In this document: positions 36,901-45,908 of the stretch, one piece after another | Numbering within the stretch: position 1 is the stretch's first letter | Layout of the letters: each line of letters opens with the position of its first letter | From: Parapedobacter sp051400755 | GTDB lineage: Bacteria > Bacteroidota > Bacteroidia > Sphingobacteriales > Sphingobacteriaceae | Assembly: GCF_051400755.1 (NCBI RefSeq) | Contig: NZ_JBLFFL010000002.1 | Span: 310,001 to 374,000 of the forward strand | Direction of reading: 5' to 3' | Length of the DNA: 64,000 bases | The notes under the pieces: model-generated | Seen by the model: the letters and a program-made list of their open reading frames with translations, nothing else | What the model was told of the DNA's origin: nothing | Databases searched by the model: none | Position numbers and translations under genes: made by a program

Positions 36901-37423
36901 AGATACCGACTTCAAGGGGGTTAAGTTTGAGAAAAATAACCACCTGAAAATAGGCAGTTCGGCTGACTTGAATGCGGATAATGCCATAGCCATCAGCTTG
37001 GTGCTGTATCCAACCAATTGGTATAGTTTCGGCCGTGTGCTGCAAAAAGGGGCATCAGATGACCAATTTATGATCTACCGAAACGGTGGAGAGGACCTGG
37101 AATTTAAACTCACCGGCGTCCATCAGGGGACAATTGCTGCAAAGCTACCAGCGGTCAACCGAGTGACACATTTGGTTTGCCAATACGATGCAAAAAAAGG
37201 CACGATCGAAATTTGGTCGAACGGCGAATTGGTCGCTCAAAAAGCGGCATCAGGAGCCATCCATCGGACAGATGACCCATTATACATCGGGGTGAAAAAT
37301 GAGCGTACTGGTCTTGAAGATAGTTTCAGCGGCATCATGCAAGATCTCCGGATTTACAACCGAACGCTTTCCCAAGACGAAATAAAGGCCATTTACCGCA
37401 TGGTGCAGGTCCCCAGAAAATAA
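33941..37423 (+). CDS. GH92 family alpha-mannosidase with C-terminal LamG-like domain
   Basis: The 1160-residue protein has a signal peptide (about 1-22; a lipid site at Cys 18 is possible but weak). The GH92 core spans about residues 28-690: VDYVDPMIESAK at the start, RPFGMVNLSPD, THIHDWGVGG, and the late GGNDEDQGQMAAL that should hold the catalytic base. GH92 enzymes are calcium-dependent exo-alpha-mannosidases of N-glycans and mannans. Next come a CARDB-like beta domain (about 770-860), another beta region, and a LamG-like lectin fold (about 955-1150, with MVLHYDFDNSS). It is much longer than the usual 740-residue enzyme. It leads the operon with susC and susD under the GntR-type operators. 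Confidence 0.93.
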   Translation: MRKLTSNLITLGLLMCACSGFTQTERRDYVDYVDPMIESAKSRYFYFNSACRPFGMVNLSPDNILEKEWNSGYKYQEPYIRGLTHIHDWGVGGLLIMPTTGQIDPTAGPEGWKSHFTHENEQAEAGYHQVYLDDYRLNVELTSTTRVGFHRYTFDEQGEVRILVYLGGQLGGGIMKDAHLKRVSNTELEGWVIQESSVGDVKLFFVIEFDKPFADLQAWKDKKLSGSVADTVAGQQLGAFAVYPVSKGDQLKVKAGVSWCGIAQARLNLKTELNHWDFDRVKQESRDDWNQWLGRIVVKGGSEQQKIKFYTDLWRSLLGRRQIQDVNGKYPDYSKGNLNVKQLPLDRQGRPQFMHLSTDALWLTMWNLNILWGMAYPEVLESFVNSALVYHQDGGHLPRGPVIGRESWIMTSSPITELIVGAYMLGIRGYDIDAVYTALKKAHMPGGTMDMGGGFVQQYIDLGYVPETVPPQGWGGAGRVMEYVTQDWALAQLAEKLGKKADAAYFLKRSANWYNMFDPSIGFVRPKNEDGSWTEPFDPVLNANFGGFVEANTWQTTWIAVHDIKGLVNLLGGVDNYCDKLNFAFEKAQPDNFVGGYGGNYVNYSNQPGLAMAHLFNYAGKPWLSQYWVREVYERTFSDITPFGGYGGNDEDQGQMAALSALMAMGLFDVKGNCDPEPIYQITAPLFDSITIHLNRDYYPGKTFTITTKNNAPENRYIQSARLNGNILEQCWFHQDALKKGGTLDLVLGPLPNESWGLKNPPPSETKGNPDFVLSELSYPKEVGAGEAVNITYKVRNTGSVGTYFGKVMLGQRVIDHQEQIIRPNEEHQINYALRLYNPGRQELVIDGQIYPIRIAHRKSSLDLQRVDLYNIGEQIYGSGWLLNTGSDTLDRTVDVKSNNVVVRQERIRLLPGESKELSFTYNAPASGIYRIMINEQEQPPLTVVIPEEKPQAGMVLHYDFDNSSTPLLDLSGNKHHPQRQRLPDVADTDFKGVKFEKNNHLKIGSSADLNADNAIAISLVLYPTNWYSFGRVLQKGASDDQFMIYRNGGEDLEFKLTGVHQGTIAAKLPAVNRVTHLVCQYDAKKGTIEIWSNGELVAQKAASGAIHRTDDPLYIGVKNERTGLEDSFSGIMQDLRIYNRTLSQDEIKAIYRMVQVPRK

Positions 37424-37454
37424 CTAAGGTTACGCAAATCCAATTATAAGCGAT

Positions 37455-40400
37455 ATGAAAAATACAGCGTTATTTTTAATAACATTTTGCCTGTCCGTGT
37501 TGTGTGTCTGCGGTGCCAATGCAACAGGATTTCACCAAGTGGACACCATTACCGTGGAGGGGCAGGTCACCGGACTGGAAGGCCCGTTGATGGGGGTCTC
37601 TGTTTTGCAGGAGGGAACCGATTATGGAACCAAAACCAATGAAGAAGGTCGCTTTTCAATAAAGGTGCCCGGAAACAGCAATTTAATCTTCAGCTCAGTG
37701 GGCTATCTTAGCCAGACGATTTCCGTAGAATACCGGGTATTGATCGATGTGCGGCTTGAACCGGGAGATCAGGCGTTGGACGAGGTCGTGGTAGTGGCAT
37801 TCGGAAAGCAAAAGAAAAAAGAGTTGGTCGGAGCCTCCACCACCATTAGTCCGTCGGAACTTAAAGTGCCGTCGAGCAACCTTACCACCGCGTTAGCTGG
37901 TCGGTTGGCTGGCATGGTAGCCTACCAGCGCAGTGGCGAACCTGGCAGCGACAATGCCGAATTCTTTATCCGCGGGGTGACGACGTTTGGCTACAAGAAA
38001 GACCCACTCATCCTGATCGATAATGTGGAGGTTACCCCCACCGACCTAGCCAGAATGCAGCCGGATGATATTGCAAGTTTCACCATCATGAAGGATGCTA
38101 CTTCAACCTCCTTATACGGCGCCAGGGGTGCAAATGGCGTTATCCTCATTACCACCAAGGAGGGCAAGGAAGGAGCTGCAAAAGTTTCCTTCCGTTTGGA
38201 GCAATCGCGGTCGACAAATACCCGTCAGATCGACCTGGCCGACCCGATCACGTACATGAAGCTATCCAACGAGGCCGTACTTACCCGCAATCCAATAGGG
38301 CGCCTCCCATATTCGCAAAATAGGATTGATGCCACCGCGGCTGGCGTAAATCCTTATCTCTATCCGGCTAACGACTGGATGGAACAGCTGCTCAACAAAA
38401 CCGCGCTGACGCAGCGTGCTAACCTCAATGTGAGCGGTGGCGGTAAAGTTGCGCGTTATTTCATCGCGGGCTCCTATAATCAGGATAACGGTATTCTAAA
38501 GGTCGATAAGCGCAATAATTTTAACAACAATATCAATCTCCAAAATTTTCAACTTCGTTCAAACGTCAACATCAACATGACTTCCACTACTGAAGCCATT
38601 GTGAGGCTTTCTGGTGTTTTTGACGATTATAACGGGCCGATTGACGGGGGGGCGGGGATGTTCCGTAAGATCATCTCTTCCAATCCGGTGCAATTCCCGG
38701 CTTTCTATCCCTCCAGTGCGCTCTCCAGCGCCCGCCATATTTTATTTGGCAACAGCAGCGAAAGTCCAACAGGCGGCGGTACCAGCGGCATCCCGTCGGC
38801 CAATTATATCAACCCATATGCCGATATGGTGAAAGGGTATAAGGATTACACAAGGTCGCAGATGTATGCCCAGTTTGAGTTGAAGCAAAATCTAGGATTC
38901 GTCGTGCCGGGCCTATCGGCACGCATGCTTTTCAATACCTCGCGTTATTCTTATTTTGATGTTTCGCGGGCCTATAGCCCCTTTTTCTATAATGCAAACC
39001 CCATTGATCAATCGCATAGCCAGTATCGGCTGAGCCTGCTGAATGAAGCCAGTGCACGAGACTATCTTGACTATTCAGAAGGCGAAAAAGAAATCCGTAC
39101 CATCACTTACTATGAGGTGGCTGTGGACTATAATCGTGCATTTGGTGACCATACCATCTCAGGATTGCTGGTTGGCATACGGCGCAACCAGTTGCTGGCC
39201 AATCAGGGTACGTTGCAGAAATCACTCCCTTACCGCAATGAGGGGGTTTCGGGTCGGCTTAATTATGGCTATAAAAGCCGTTACCTTGTCGAATTTAATT
39301 TTGGCCTCAATGGATCTGAGCGATTTTATAGGTCACAACGCTACGGCTTCTTCCCTTCAGCAGGCTTGGCATGGAACGTATCCAGCGAGCCCTTTTGGGA
39401 GCCGTTGAAAGATGCCGTGTCCGAACTGAAAGTCCGTGCTACTTACGGACTGGTAGGTAATGATGCCATTGGAAGTGCGGACGACCGCTTCTTTTATCTA
39501 TCGGAAATCAATGCGGATAACGTCGACCGGGCCATGTATTTCGGTACGCTTTATAATTACGGCAGACCCGGCTTTACTGTATCCCGCTATGCCAATAACG
39601 ATATTACATGGGAAGCAGCCCGAAAGTTGAACCTTGGAGTGGATGTTCAGGCCTTTAACGCATTTACATTTACAGCAGATTTCTTTACCGAAAGCCGGAG
39701 CAATATTCTGATGACACGTTCTTACATTCCGAGTACCATGGGATTAGCGGCATCCGTTAGGGCAAATGTCGGCGAGGCAAAGGCCTACGGCGTCGATGCC
39801 TCATTGGATTATAATAAAGCCTTCGGTAGTAATTGGTGGCTACAGGGGCGTCTTAATTTCACATACGCGCACAGTGAGTACTTATATTATGAAGAACCTG
39901 AATATCCGGATAATCTGAAACACCTCTCTAGAAACGGACAGCCCCTCAATCAGACCTGGGGGTATATTGCTGAGCGTTTGTTCATCGATGAATATGATGT
40001 CGTTAATTCGCCGCGGCAGAACTTTGGCGAGTATGGCGCGGGGGATATCAAATACCATGACGTAAACGGGGATAATGAAATTACGGAATTAGACCGTGTG
40101 CCCATTGGTTTTCCGACGGTACCTGAAATTATTATTGGTCAAGGCCTTTCGATAGGGTACAAGGCGCTCGATTTCTCGTTCTTTTTCCAAGGGTCTGCGC
40201 GTTCCTCATTTTGGATCGATCCGGTACGTACTGCTCCTTTCGTTCCAAACCCTGATTTGGGCAATGGCTCCCAAAATGCCCTTCTACAGGTATATGCAGA
40301 CGATTACTGGTCGGAAGATAGTCGCAATTCCTATGCGCTATGGCCACGATTGAGCAGTACACAAAGCAACAACAATTCGCAGACTAGCACCTGGTTTATG

Positions 40401-40622
40401 CGCAATGGATCTTTTCTGCGGCTTAAATCCGTCGAATTGGGATACAGCATTCCTTCGCGTCTGCTGGATCGGATCCAATTGGACGGCATGCGGATTTACC
40501 TAAGTGGCACCAATCTGTTAAGTTTTAGCGGCTTTAAATTATGGGATATTGAAATGGGAGGACAAGGATTGGGATATCCCATTCAACGCGTATTTAACGC
40601 GGGCATCAATATAAATTTATAA
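37455..40622 (+). CDS. SusC/RagA-family TonB-dependent outer-membrane transporter
   Basis: The 1055-residue protein has a signal peptide (about 1-24), a carboxypeptidase-D-like beta domain (about 32-112), a TonB box region (LDEVVVVAFGKQKKK), a plug (about 125-245 with SLYGARGANGVILITTK) and a 22-strand barrel ending GININL. It imports oligosaccharides through the outer membrane with energy from TonB. It lies 31 bases after the GH92 gene and 25 bases before its susD partner, so all are one operon. The likely cargo is a mannose-containing glycan, inferred from the GH92 enzyme. Confidence 0.95.
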   Translation: MKNTALFLITFCLSVLCVCGANATGFHQVDTITVEGQVTGLEGPLMGVSVLQEGTDYGTKTNEEGRFSIKVPGNSNLIFSSVGYLSQTISVEYRVLIDVRLEPGDQALDEVVVVAFGKQKKKELVGASTTISPSELKVPSSNLTTALAGRLAGMVAYQRSGEPGSDNAEFFIRGVTTFGYKKDPLILIDNVEVTPTDLARMQPDDIASFTIMKDATSTSLYGARGANGVILITTKEGKEGAAKVSFRLEQSRSTNTRQIDLADPITYMKLSNEAVLTRNPIGRLPYSQNRIDATAAGVNPYLYPANDWMEQLLNKTALTQRANLNVSGGGKVARYFIAGSYNQDNGILKVDKRNNFNNNINLQNFQLRSNVNINMTSTTEAIVRLSGVFDDYNGPIDGGAGMFRKIISSNPVQFPAFYPSSALSSARHILFGNSSESPTGGGTSGIPSANYINPYADMVKGYKDYTRSQMYAQFELKQNLGFVVPGLSARMLFNTSRYSYFDVSRAYSPFFYNANPIDQSHSQYRLSLLNEASARDYLDYSEGEKEIRTITYYEVAVDYNRAFGDHTISGLLVGIRRNQLLANQGTLQKSLPYRNEGVSGRLNYGYKSRYLVEFNFGLNGSERFYRSQRYGFFPSAGLAWNVSSEPFWEPLKDAVSELKVRATYGLVGNDAIGSADDRFFYLSEINADNVDRAMYFGTLYNYGRPGFTVSRYANNDITWEAARKLNLGVDVQAFNAFTFTADFFTESRSNILMTRSYIPSTMGLAASVRANVGEAKAYGVDASLDYNKAFGSNWWLQGRLNFTYAHSEYLYYEEPEYPDNLKHLSRNGQPLNQTWGYIAERLFIDEYDVVNSPRQNFGEYGAGDIKYHDVNGDNEITELDRVPIGFPTVPEIIIGQGLSIGYKALDFSFFFQGSARSSFWIDPVRTAPFVPNPDLGNGSQNALLQVYADDYWSEDSRNSYALWPRLSSTQSNNNSQTSTWFMRNGSFLRLKSVELGYSIPSRLLDRIQLDGMRIYLSGTNLLSFSGFKLWDIEMGGQGLGYPIQRVFNAGININL

Positions 40623-40647
40623 CAAGAGAACCTAGTCAAGTATATCG

Positions 40648-42561
40648 ATGAAAACGATCAAACTTTTCTCACTGACGGTTGCGTTGGCCATGGTGGCCTC
40701 CTGCAACTACCTGGATGTCGTGCCGGATAACATCGCGACCATCGACAACGCATTCAATAGCAGGGCTGAAGCGGAGAAATTCTTGTTTACCTGCTATTCG
40801 TTCCTTCCCAAAGATGATCATCCCGAAGCTAATCCCGGTTTCAATGCCGGTGATGAATTTTGGATTTATTGGCCTATTCATATTCCGGATCGTTACGCAC
40901 TCGATCCCTACAACATCGCGCGGGGCCTCCAAAATAAGGTCAACGTAAACCTCAATTATTGGGATGGAGGATTCGTGCCATCGCTTTGGCAGGGTATCCG
41001 GAATTGCAATATTTTTCTGGAAAATATCGATCGGGTGCCTGATCTGGATCCCTACATGAAAGACAGGTGGAGAGCGGAGGCCATTTTTTTGAAGGCTTAT
41101 TATCACTGGTGTCTTTTCCGAATGTATGGGCCCATACCCATTATTGACGTCAATTTGCCCATCTCTGCCACGACGGACGAAGTACGCGTGAAACGGCAGC
41201 CGGTGGACTCCGTTGTCAACTATATCGCTGGTCTGATAGACCAAGTTACCGTAGGTGAACACCAAGATGCGCTTCCCAGCGTAATCACCAACGAAGCTAT
41301 TGAGTTAGGCCGCATTACACGTCCCGCTGCACTGGCCATTAAGGCGCGTGTATTGGTGACAGCCGCCAGTCCGCTTTTTAATGGCAATCAGGATTTTGCC
41401 AATTTCAACAATAAAGATGGTGTGCCACTGTTTAATACCACGCCGGACCCGACCAAATGGGCAATGGCTGCCGAGGCCTGCCGAATAGCGATCGAAGCGT
41501 GCCACGCCGCGAATATTGAATTGTATGAATTCAATGCAGGTGTAATGGAGGTGAATGAAGCAACCGAAACCGAGATGAGTATCCGGAATGCGATCTGCGA
41601 GCCATGGAACAGCGAATTAATCTGGGGTTATACGTATTCAGGCGCAGGCGACCCGCTATTGCCATCCAAACTGTTGCAATTGTATACCTGTCCGCAACTC
41701 GACCCCAATAATATCAGCTTGAATCTGCGGGGACAGATGGTTCCCACATTGAAAATGGCCGAACTGTTTTATACGCGCAATGGCGTGCCGATTGAAGAGG
41801 ACAAGGATTGGGATTACAGTAATCGGTATAACCTGCGCACCACGACTGCGGCAGACAGCGCAATGCAAACCGGGTACACCACCGTGGAATTGCATTTCGA
41901 CCGGGAGCCCCGCTTTTATGCTGATTTGGCATTTGACGGCGCCAAGTTTTTCATGAAAAATGGTGTCTGGCCCATCCAAAACAAATCCGGTCAGACTTCT
42001 GGTATCAAGCAAAGTCGATTATATTCCATAACAGGGTACTACGCGAAAAAATTGATCAATTGGAATCTAATTCCCTATACAGGAGGGTTTGTGGCCATGG
42101 AGCTGTACCCTTGGCCGGTTATGCGCCTGGCTGATTTGTACTTGCTTTACGCCGAAGCATTAAATGAGTCCGGTCAGTCTGCTGAAGCCATACCTTATCT
42201 AAACCTGATCAGGGAACGTGCTGGCCTTCCTACAGTTGAGACCTCGTGGACCAATCATGCTAAAAATCCGGGCAAATATACCAACCAAGCCGGTTTACGC
42301 GCCATCATCCAACGTGAACGGCTTATCGAAATGGCGTTCGAAGGCAGCCGTTTTTGGGACTTGAGGCGATGGAAAGAAGCCGTTACGACGCTGAATCAAC
42401 CAATCTATGGATGGGATGTGCTGGGAGAGGATTATGCGACCTACAATCGGAAAGTACTGCTTTTCGACCAACGCTTTGTGAGCCCGCGCGATTACCTCTG
42501 GCCGATAGCAGACAATTCCATCACGGTCAACCCGAATCTCGTGCAAAACCCAGGATGGTAA
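40648..42561 (+). CDS. RagB/SusD-family glycan-binding lipoprotein
   Basis: The 637-residue protein starts with a lipoprotein signal (lipid on Cys 19 in MVASCNYLD). It has the SusD helical repeats, seen in FLKAYYHWCLFRMYGPIPII and VMRLADLYLLYAEALNESG, the helix LIEMAFEGSRFWDLRRW and the C-terminal NPNLVQNPGW. It caps the SusC channel at the cell surface and captures glycan. It is somewhat longer than the 500-550 residues typical of the family, with extra loops in the middle. Confidence 0.95.
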   Translation: MKTIKLFSLTVALAMVASCNYLDVVPDNIATIDNAFNSRAEAEKFLFTCYSFLPKDDHPEANPGFNAGDEFWIYWPIHIPDRYALDPYNIARGLQNKVNVNLNYWDGGFVPSLWQGIRNCNIFLENIDRVPDLDPYMKDRWRAEAIFLKAYYHWCLFRMYGPIPIIDVNLPISATTDEVRVKRQPVDSVVNYIAGLIDQVTVGEHQDALPSVITNEAIELGRITRPAALAIKARVLVTAASPLFNGNQDFANFNNKDGVPLFNTTPDPTKWAMAAEACRIAIEACHAANIELYEFNAGVMEVNEATETEMSIRNAICEPWNSELIWGYTYSGAGDPLLPSKLLQLYTCPQLDPNNISLNLRGQMVPTLKMAELFYTRNGVPIEEDKDWDYSNRYNLRTTTAADSAMQTGYTTVELHFDREPRFYADLAFDGAKFFMKNGVWPIQNKSGQTSGIKQSRLYSITGYYAKKLINWNLIPYTGGFVAMELYPWPVMRLADLYLLYAEALNESGQSAEAIPYLNLIRERAGLPTVETSWTNHAKNPGKYTNQAGLRAIIQRERLIEMAFEGSRFWDLRRWKEAVTTLNQPIYGWDVLGEDYATYNRKVLLFDQRFVSPRDYLWPIADNSITVNPNLVQNPGW

Positions 42562-42609
42562 CCTTACTCAAACTAGATTATGAATCACATCATTGAAAAC
42601 AGGGATAGC

Positions 42610-43794
42610 ATGAAACAGTTTAAGCTGATCACGATAGTGGGACTGAGTTTCATTATGGCCGTGGCCTGCCGCCAAGACAAATTGGAACCGATCGAAAATG
42701 ATGGTAATCCACCAGGCGCGGTAAAACATGCGGAGGCCGAGCCACTGCCGGGGGCTGTTACCATTACTTATACACCGCCTGAAGACCCTGATTTGCTATA
42801 CGTCAAAGCTACATATGCTACTAAGCAAGGAGTTATACGGGAAACCAAAGCATCCTATTATACCAACGAAATAACCGTCACCGGTTTCGCAGATACCAGC
42901 GTTTATGACGTTATGCTTTATGCGGTGGACAAGGGGGAGAATGTTTCTGAACCATACACCATTCAGGTAAAACCGCAGAAGCCACCATACCTGATTGTGC
43001 GTGACAGCATTAAGGCGCTTGCAGACTTCGGCGGGATCAATGTGAGTTTTGTCAATGAGCTGAAAGACAATATCGCTATCATCACCTTAGGCAATGACTC
43101 CCTTGGCAATTTCGTTCCACTAAACACCTTTTATACCAATGTAGAACGGGGCAACTTCTCTACCCGTGGATTCCCCGCCGAGCCGGCGACTTTCGGCGTC
43201 TGTGTGCGCGACCGTTGGAATAACGTGTCAGATACCGTGCTGTTCGAACTCACGCCTTACTTTGAAATGCGGCTAGACAAAAGCAACATAAAACCGCTGA
43301 CATTGCCCAACGACGCGCCGCTGGGATATGGCGGAGATGTCGTCTATCTTTTTGACGATGTGTTTGGCAATGCCGGTTGGTACCATACTTCAGACCAATC
43401 GCGTATGCCGCAATGGTTTACGTTTGACTTGGGAGCGAAAGCTAAGCTCAGCCGTTTGGTATGGCGTATGCGCGATGGCGAATTTTACAATCTCCATAAT
43501 CCGCGTACCGTAGAGATTTGGGGTTCGAATAATCCGTCACCCGATGGCAATTGGGATAATTGGATACTCCTTAAAGAACACGAACAGATTAAACCCTCGG
43601 GCCTCCCTCCGGGACAGCTTAGCCAAGCAGATACCGAGGCAGGGCTTGCAGGAGAAACCGTTACCTTCTCCTTGGATGTGCCGGAAGTACGTTACATCCG
43701 GTTTAAAACAGTTCGGAACTGGTCAAATGGAACGTATGTCAATTTTAATGAAATCACCTTATTTGGATCACCGGAACAGGCTCCAACCAATTGA
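42610..43794 (+). CDS. DUF4959/DUF5126/DUF5000 surface lipoprotein
   Basis: With the start at 42610 the 394-residue protein has a clear lipoprotein signal (KLITIVGLSFIMAVAC, lipid on Cys 20); an ATG ten codons upstream is less suitable. Three beta domains follow: DUF4959 (about 20-115, GAVTITYTPPEDPDLLYVKA), DUF5126 (about 118-215) and a discoidin-like DUF5000 domain (about 225-390, with PQWFTFDLGAKAKLSRLVWR, VEIWGSNNPSPDGNWDNW and VRYIRFKTVRNW). Such proteins occupy the SusE/SusF place and probably bind glycan on the cell surface. It is followed by a second protein of related design. Confidence 0.87.
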   Translation: MKQFKLITIVGLSFIMAVACRQDKLEPIENDGNPPGAVKHAEAEPLPGAVTITYTPPEDPDLLYVKATYATKQGVIRETKASYYTNEITVTGFADTSVYDVMLYAVDKGENVSEPYTIQVKPQKPPYLIVRDSIKALADFGGINVSFVNELKDNIAIITLGNDSLGNFVPLNTFYTNVERGNFSTRGFPAEPATFGVCVRDRWNNVSDTVLFELTPYFEMRLDKSNIKPLTLPNDAPLGYGGDVVYLFDDVFGNAGWYHTSDQSRMPQWFTFDLGAKAKLSRLVWRMRDGEFYNLHNPRTVEIWGSNNPSPDGNWDNWILLKEHEQIKPSGLPPGQLSQADTEAGLAGETVTFSLDVPEVRYIRFKTVRNWSNGTYVNFNEITLFGSPEQAPTN

Positions 43795-43802
43795 TTAAAG
43801 AA

Positions 43803-45008
43803 ATGAAAACTGTCAAATTTTTCCTTAGCCTGTCATTGCTTTTTGCCGGAATGCTGTGGTTCTCGTGCAGTAAAATGGATGACTACAAAAAATACATAAC
43901 GGACCGTAAATATACGGGGAAAGTGGATACCGTTATCGTTCAACCGGGTTATAAGCGTTTACAATTGTCAATGGTACTCAATAGCGATCCTTCCATCACG
44001 AAGGTATTGGCATATTGGGCCAATCGCAGTGATTCTCTCGAAATTGCAGTTCAGCCTACGTTGAACGCCGATACAGTGCGTATGATCATCAATGATTTGG
44101 AAGAAGGTAACCACAATTTCGAAATCATGACCATGGACGGTGCCGGTAACCGATCCATCGCTACGTCTGCATCCGGTCAGGTTTTTGGGGATAACTACGC
44201 GAGCACACTCAACAACCGTGTGCTTCGCAGCACATCCCTCACGGATGATGGCAGTAAGGTAATCCTGCAATGGTCGTCGCCATCGTCCGGTGAAATTGGT
44301 GTCGAAGTTCAATATCAAGACCAACAAGGGGTATCGCATAACATGACTGTTCCAGGTGATCAGCTAACGAGCGAGATACCGGACTGGAAAGAAGCCAGTA
44401 CAATACGCTATCGGTCTGTTTACCTCCCAACCGTACTTGCTATTGACACGTTTGCCTCCAGCTATGCGACAGCTACGCTACCGTTATTTGAACGTAAAAT
44501 GGATAAACGCCAGTTCAGACCCTTGGTGTTACCTACCGATGCGCCCGATGCATACGGTTGGGCAATGCCTTTTCTTTGGGATGAAAATTATGGGGAGCCG
44601 GGCTTCCATACCCCTCCTGGTGGGGGATTGCCCCGTTGGTATACCATTGATATGGGTGAGTCGACCAAGCTACATCGGATGAAATTCTGGCAACGGGTTG
44701 AAGGCAACTTCGTATTCGATCGGGGGAACCCCAAGCGATTCGAAATCTGGGGAAGTAACGATCCTGACGCCGATGGCGGGTGGAACCATTGGACCAAGCT
44801 GTTGGACGGCGAATCCATCAAGCCTTCGGGACTACCTTTGGGCACGGTCACCGATGCCGATATTGCGTATGCACGTGATGGAGATGAGTTTCTGTTTGAG
44901 GGGCAAATACCCGCTGTCCGGTATATCCGGTTCAAGGTGGTAGAAACCTGGAGCGGCGAGGACTTTACTCATTTACTTGAACTTTCGCTGTGGACAAGAG
45001 ACAGGTAA
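43803..45008 (+). CDS. DUF4998/DUF5000 surface lipoprotein
   Basis: The 401-residue protein has a lipoprotein signal (lipid on the Cys of MLWFSCSKMDD, about residue 22). A DUF4998 domain (about 25-215, starting DYKKYITDRKYTGK) precedes a discoidin-like DUF5000 domain (about 230-400, LPRWYTIDMGESTKLHRMKF and FEIWGSNDPDADGGWNHW). That last domain is clearly related to the end of the previous gene, which suggests duplication and divergence. I use the ATG at 43803; a TTG four codons earlier overlaps the previous stop. Its own stop overlaps the next ATG (TAATG). Confidence 0.87.
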   Translation: MKTVKFFLSLSLLFAGMLWFSCSKMDDYKKYITDRKYTGKVDTVIVQPGYKRLQLSMVLNSDPSITKVLAYWANRSDSLEIAVQPTLNADTVRMIINDLEEGNHNFEIMTMDGAGNRSIATSASGQVFGDNYASTLNNRVLRSTSLTDDGSKVILQWSSPSSGEIGVEVQYQDQQGVSHNMTVPGDQLTSEIPDWKEASTIRYRSVYLPTVLAIDTFASSYATATLPLFERKMDKRQFRPLVLPTDAPDAYGWAMPFLWDENYGEPGFHTPPGGGLPRWYTIDMGESTKLHRMKFWQRVEGNFVFDRGNPKRFEIWGSNDPDADGGWNHWTKLLDGESIKPSGLPLGTVTDADIAYARDGDEFLFEGQIPAVRYIRFKVVETWSGEDFTHLLELSLWTRDR

Positions 45009-45688
45009 TGATATATGTTGTCAGTTGCGCATTAGGGGTTATCCTCTCCTTGTCGGCCGCATTTGGCCAATCGCGGCTTGTCCGCAACTTACGGCAGGGG
45101 AAGCCACAGGTACTTGTCGTGTATGGTACGAGCCTTTCGGCGGGCGAAGGGGGCAAAGTCTGGGTAGACACTATAGCCGATCAACTGAATAAGCGATACG
45201 GCAATCGACTTTCCTGCTATAATACAGGAAAGTCCGCAATGTGGTCCACCTGGGGCGTGCAACACCTTGAAGACAGTGTCGTCAGCAGGAAGCCTGATGC
45301 AGTGCTCATCGAATTTGCTATCAATGATGCCTTTATCCACTACCATACGTCACCGCAACTCGCGCAGCTTAACCTGGAATATATGATCCAGCGGCTGATG
45401 TTGGACAACCCCGACTGTGAAATCATCCTACAGATCATGAATCCGCCTATCGGCCAGCATGCCGCAGATCGGCCGGGATTAGCCGACTACAACGCTATCT
45501 ACCGGAAGATAGCAAAGAAATATAAGCTCCTGCTCATCGACCACGAAGCATATTGGCAGGATATCCTGTTAGCCGGAACCGACGCTTTCCTTATCCAAGT
45601 GCCGGATGGCATACATCCCAATGCCGAGAGTGCCCAGTCGCTTATCGCACCTCATATTCTACGGGCATTGGAGAATACGAATCCTTAA
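45008..45688 (+). CDS. SGNH/GDSL-family hydrolase, exported
   Basis: The 226-residue protein starts at 45008, inside a TAATG overlap with the gene before, and has a signal peptide (MIYVVSCALGVILSLSAAFG). A GTG six codons upstream is the alternative start. The nucleophile Ser 42 is in VVYGTSLSAG, block III is FAINDAF (Ala in place of the usual Gly), and the Asp-His pair is in PDGIHPN. The family removes acyl groups, often acetyl, from glycans or other esters. As the last gene of the mannoside operon it may deacetylate the glycan before or during breakdown, which is inferred. Confidence 0.9.
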   Translation: MIYVVSCALGVILSLSAAFGQSRLVRNLRQGKPQVLVVYGTSLSAGEGGKVWVDTIADQLNKRYGNRLSCYNTGKSAMWSTWGVQHLEDSVVSRKPDAVLIEFAINDAFIHYHTSPQLAQLNLEYMIQRLMLDNPDCEIILQIMNPPIGQHAADRPGLADYNAIYRKIAKKYKLLLIDHEAYWQDILLAGTDAFLIQVPDGIHPNAESAQSLIAPHILRALENTNP

Positions 45689-45770
45689 ATATGAGAAGAC
45701 ATCTATCCATCTCCTACTCTTCTCCGATACTGCTTTATGCTATTCACAAAAATAGTACGGAAATAAAACG

Positions 45771-45841
45771 TAGTTTATTCGGGGTTTGTTCGGAGATTAT
45801 TCGATAAGCACTGAATCATCTCCAAATAATCTACAAATAAT
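45771..45841. repeat. 11-base phased direct and inverted repeats
   Basis: Three back-to-back 11-base units (TAGTTTATTCG, GGGTTTGTTCG, GAGATTATTCG; 45771-45803) are followed after 16 bases by two units of the reverse-complement type (CTCCAAATAAT, CTACAAATAAT; 45820-45841). AGATTATT and AATAATCT form a perfect inverted pair within them. The array ends next to the promoter region of the DUF6266 gene. Confidence 0.75.
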
Positions 45842-45866
45842 TTGACGCTAAATTTAAAATAATAAT

Positions 45867-45874
45867 TAAATTTG
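45867..45874 (+). promoter_or_regulatory. -7 box of the DUF6266 gene
   Basis: TAAATTTG matches TAnnTTTG, 34 bases before the start codon. TTTG at 45841-45844 could be the -33 box at a long 22-base spacing. Confidence 0.5.
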
Positions 45875-45908
45875 GGTTAAAGAAGTTACAAATCAAACGT
45901 AAATCAAT

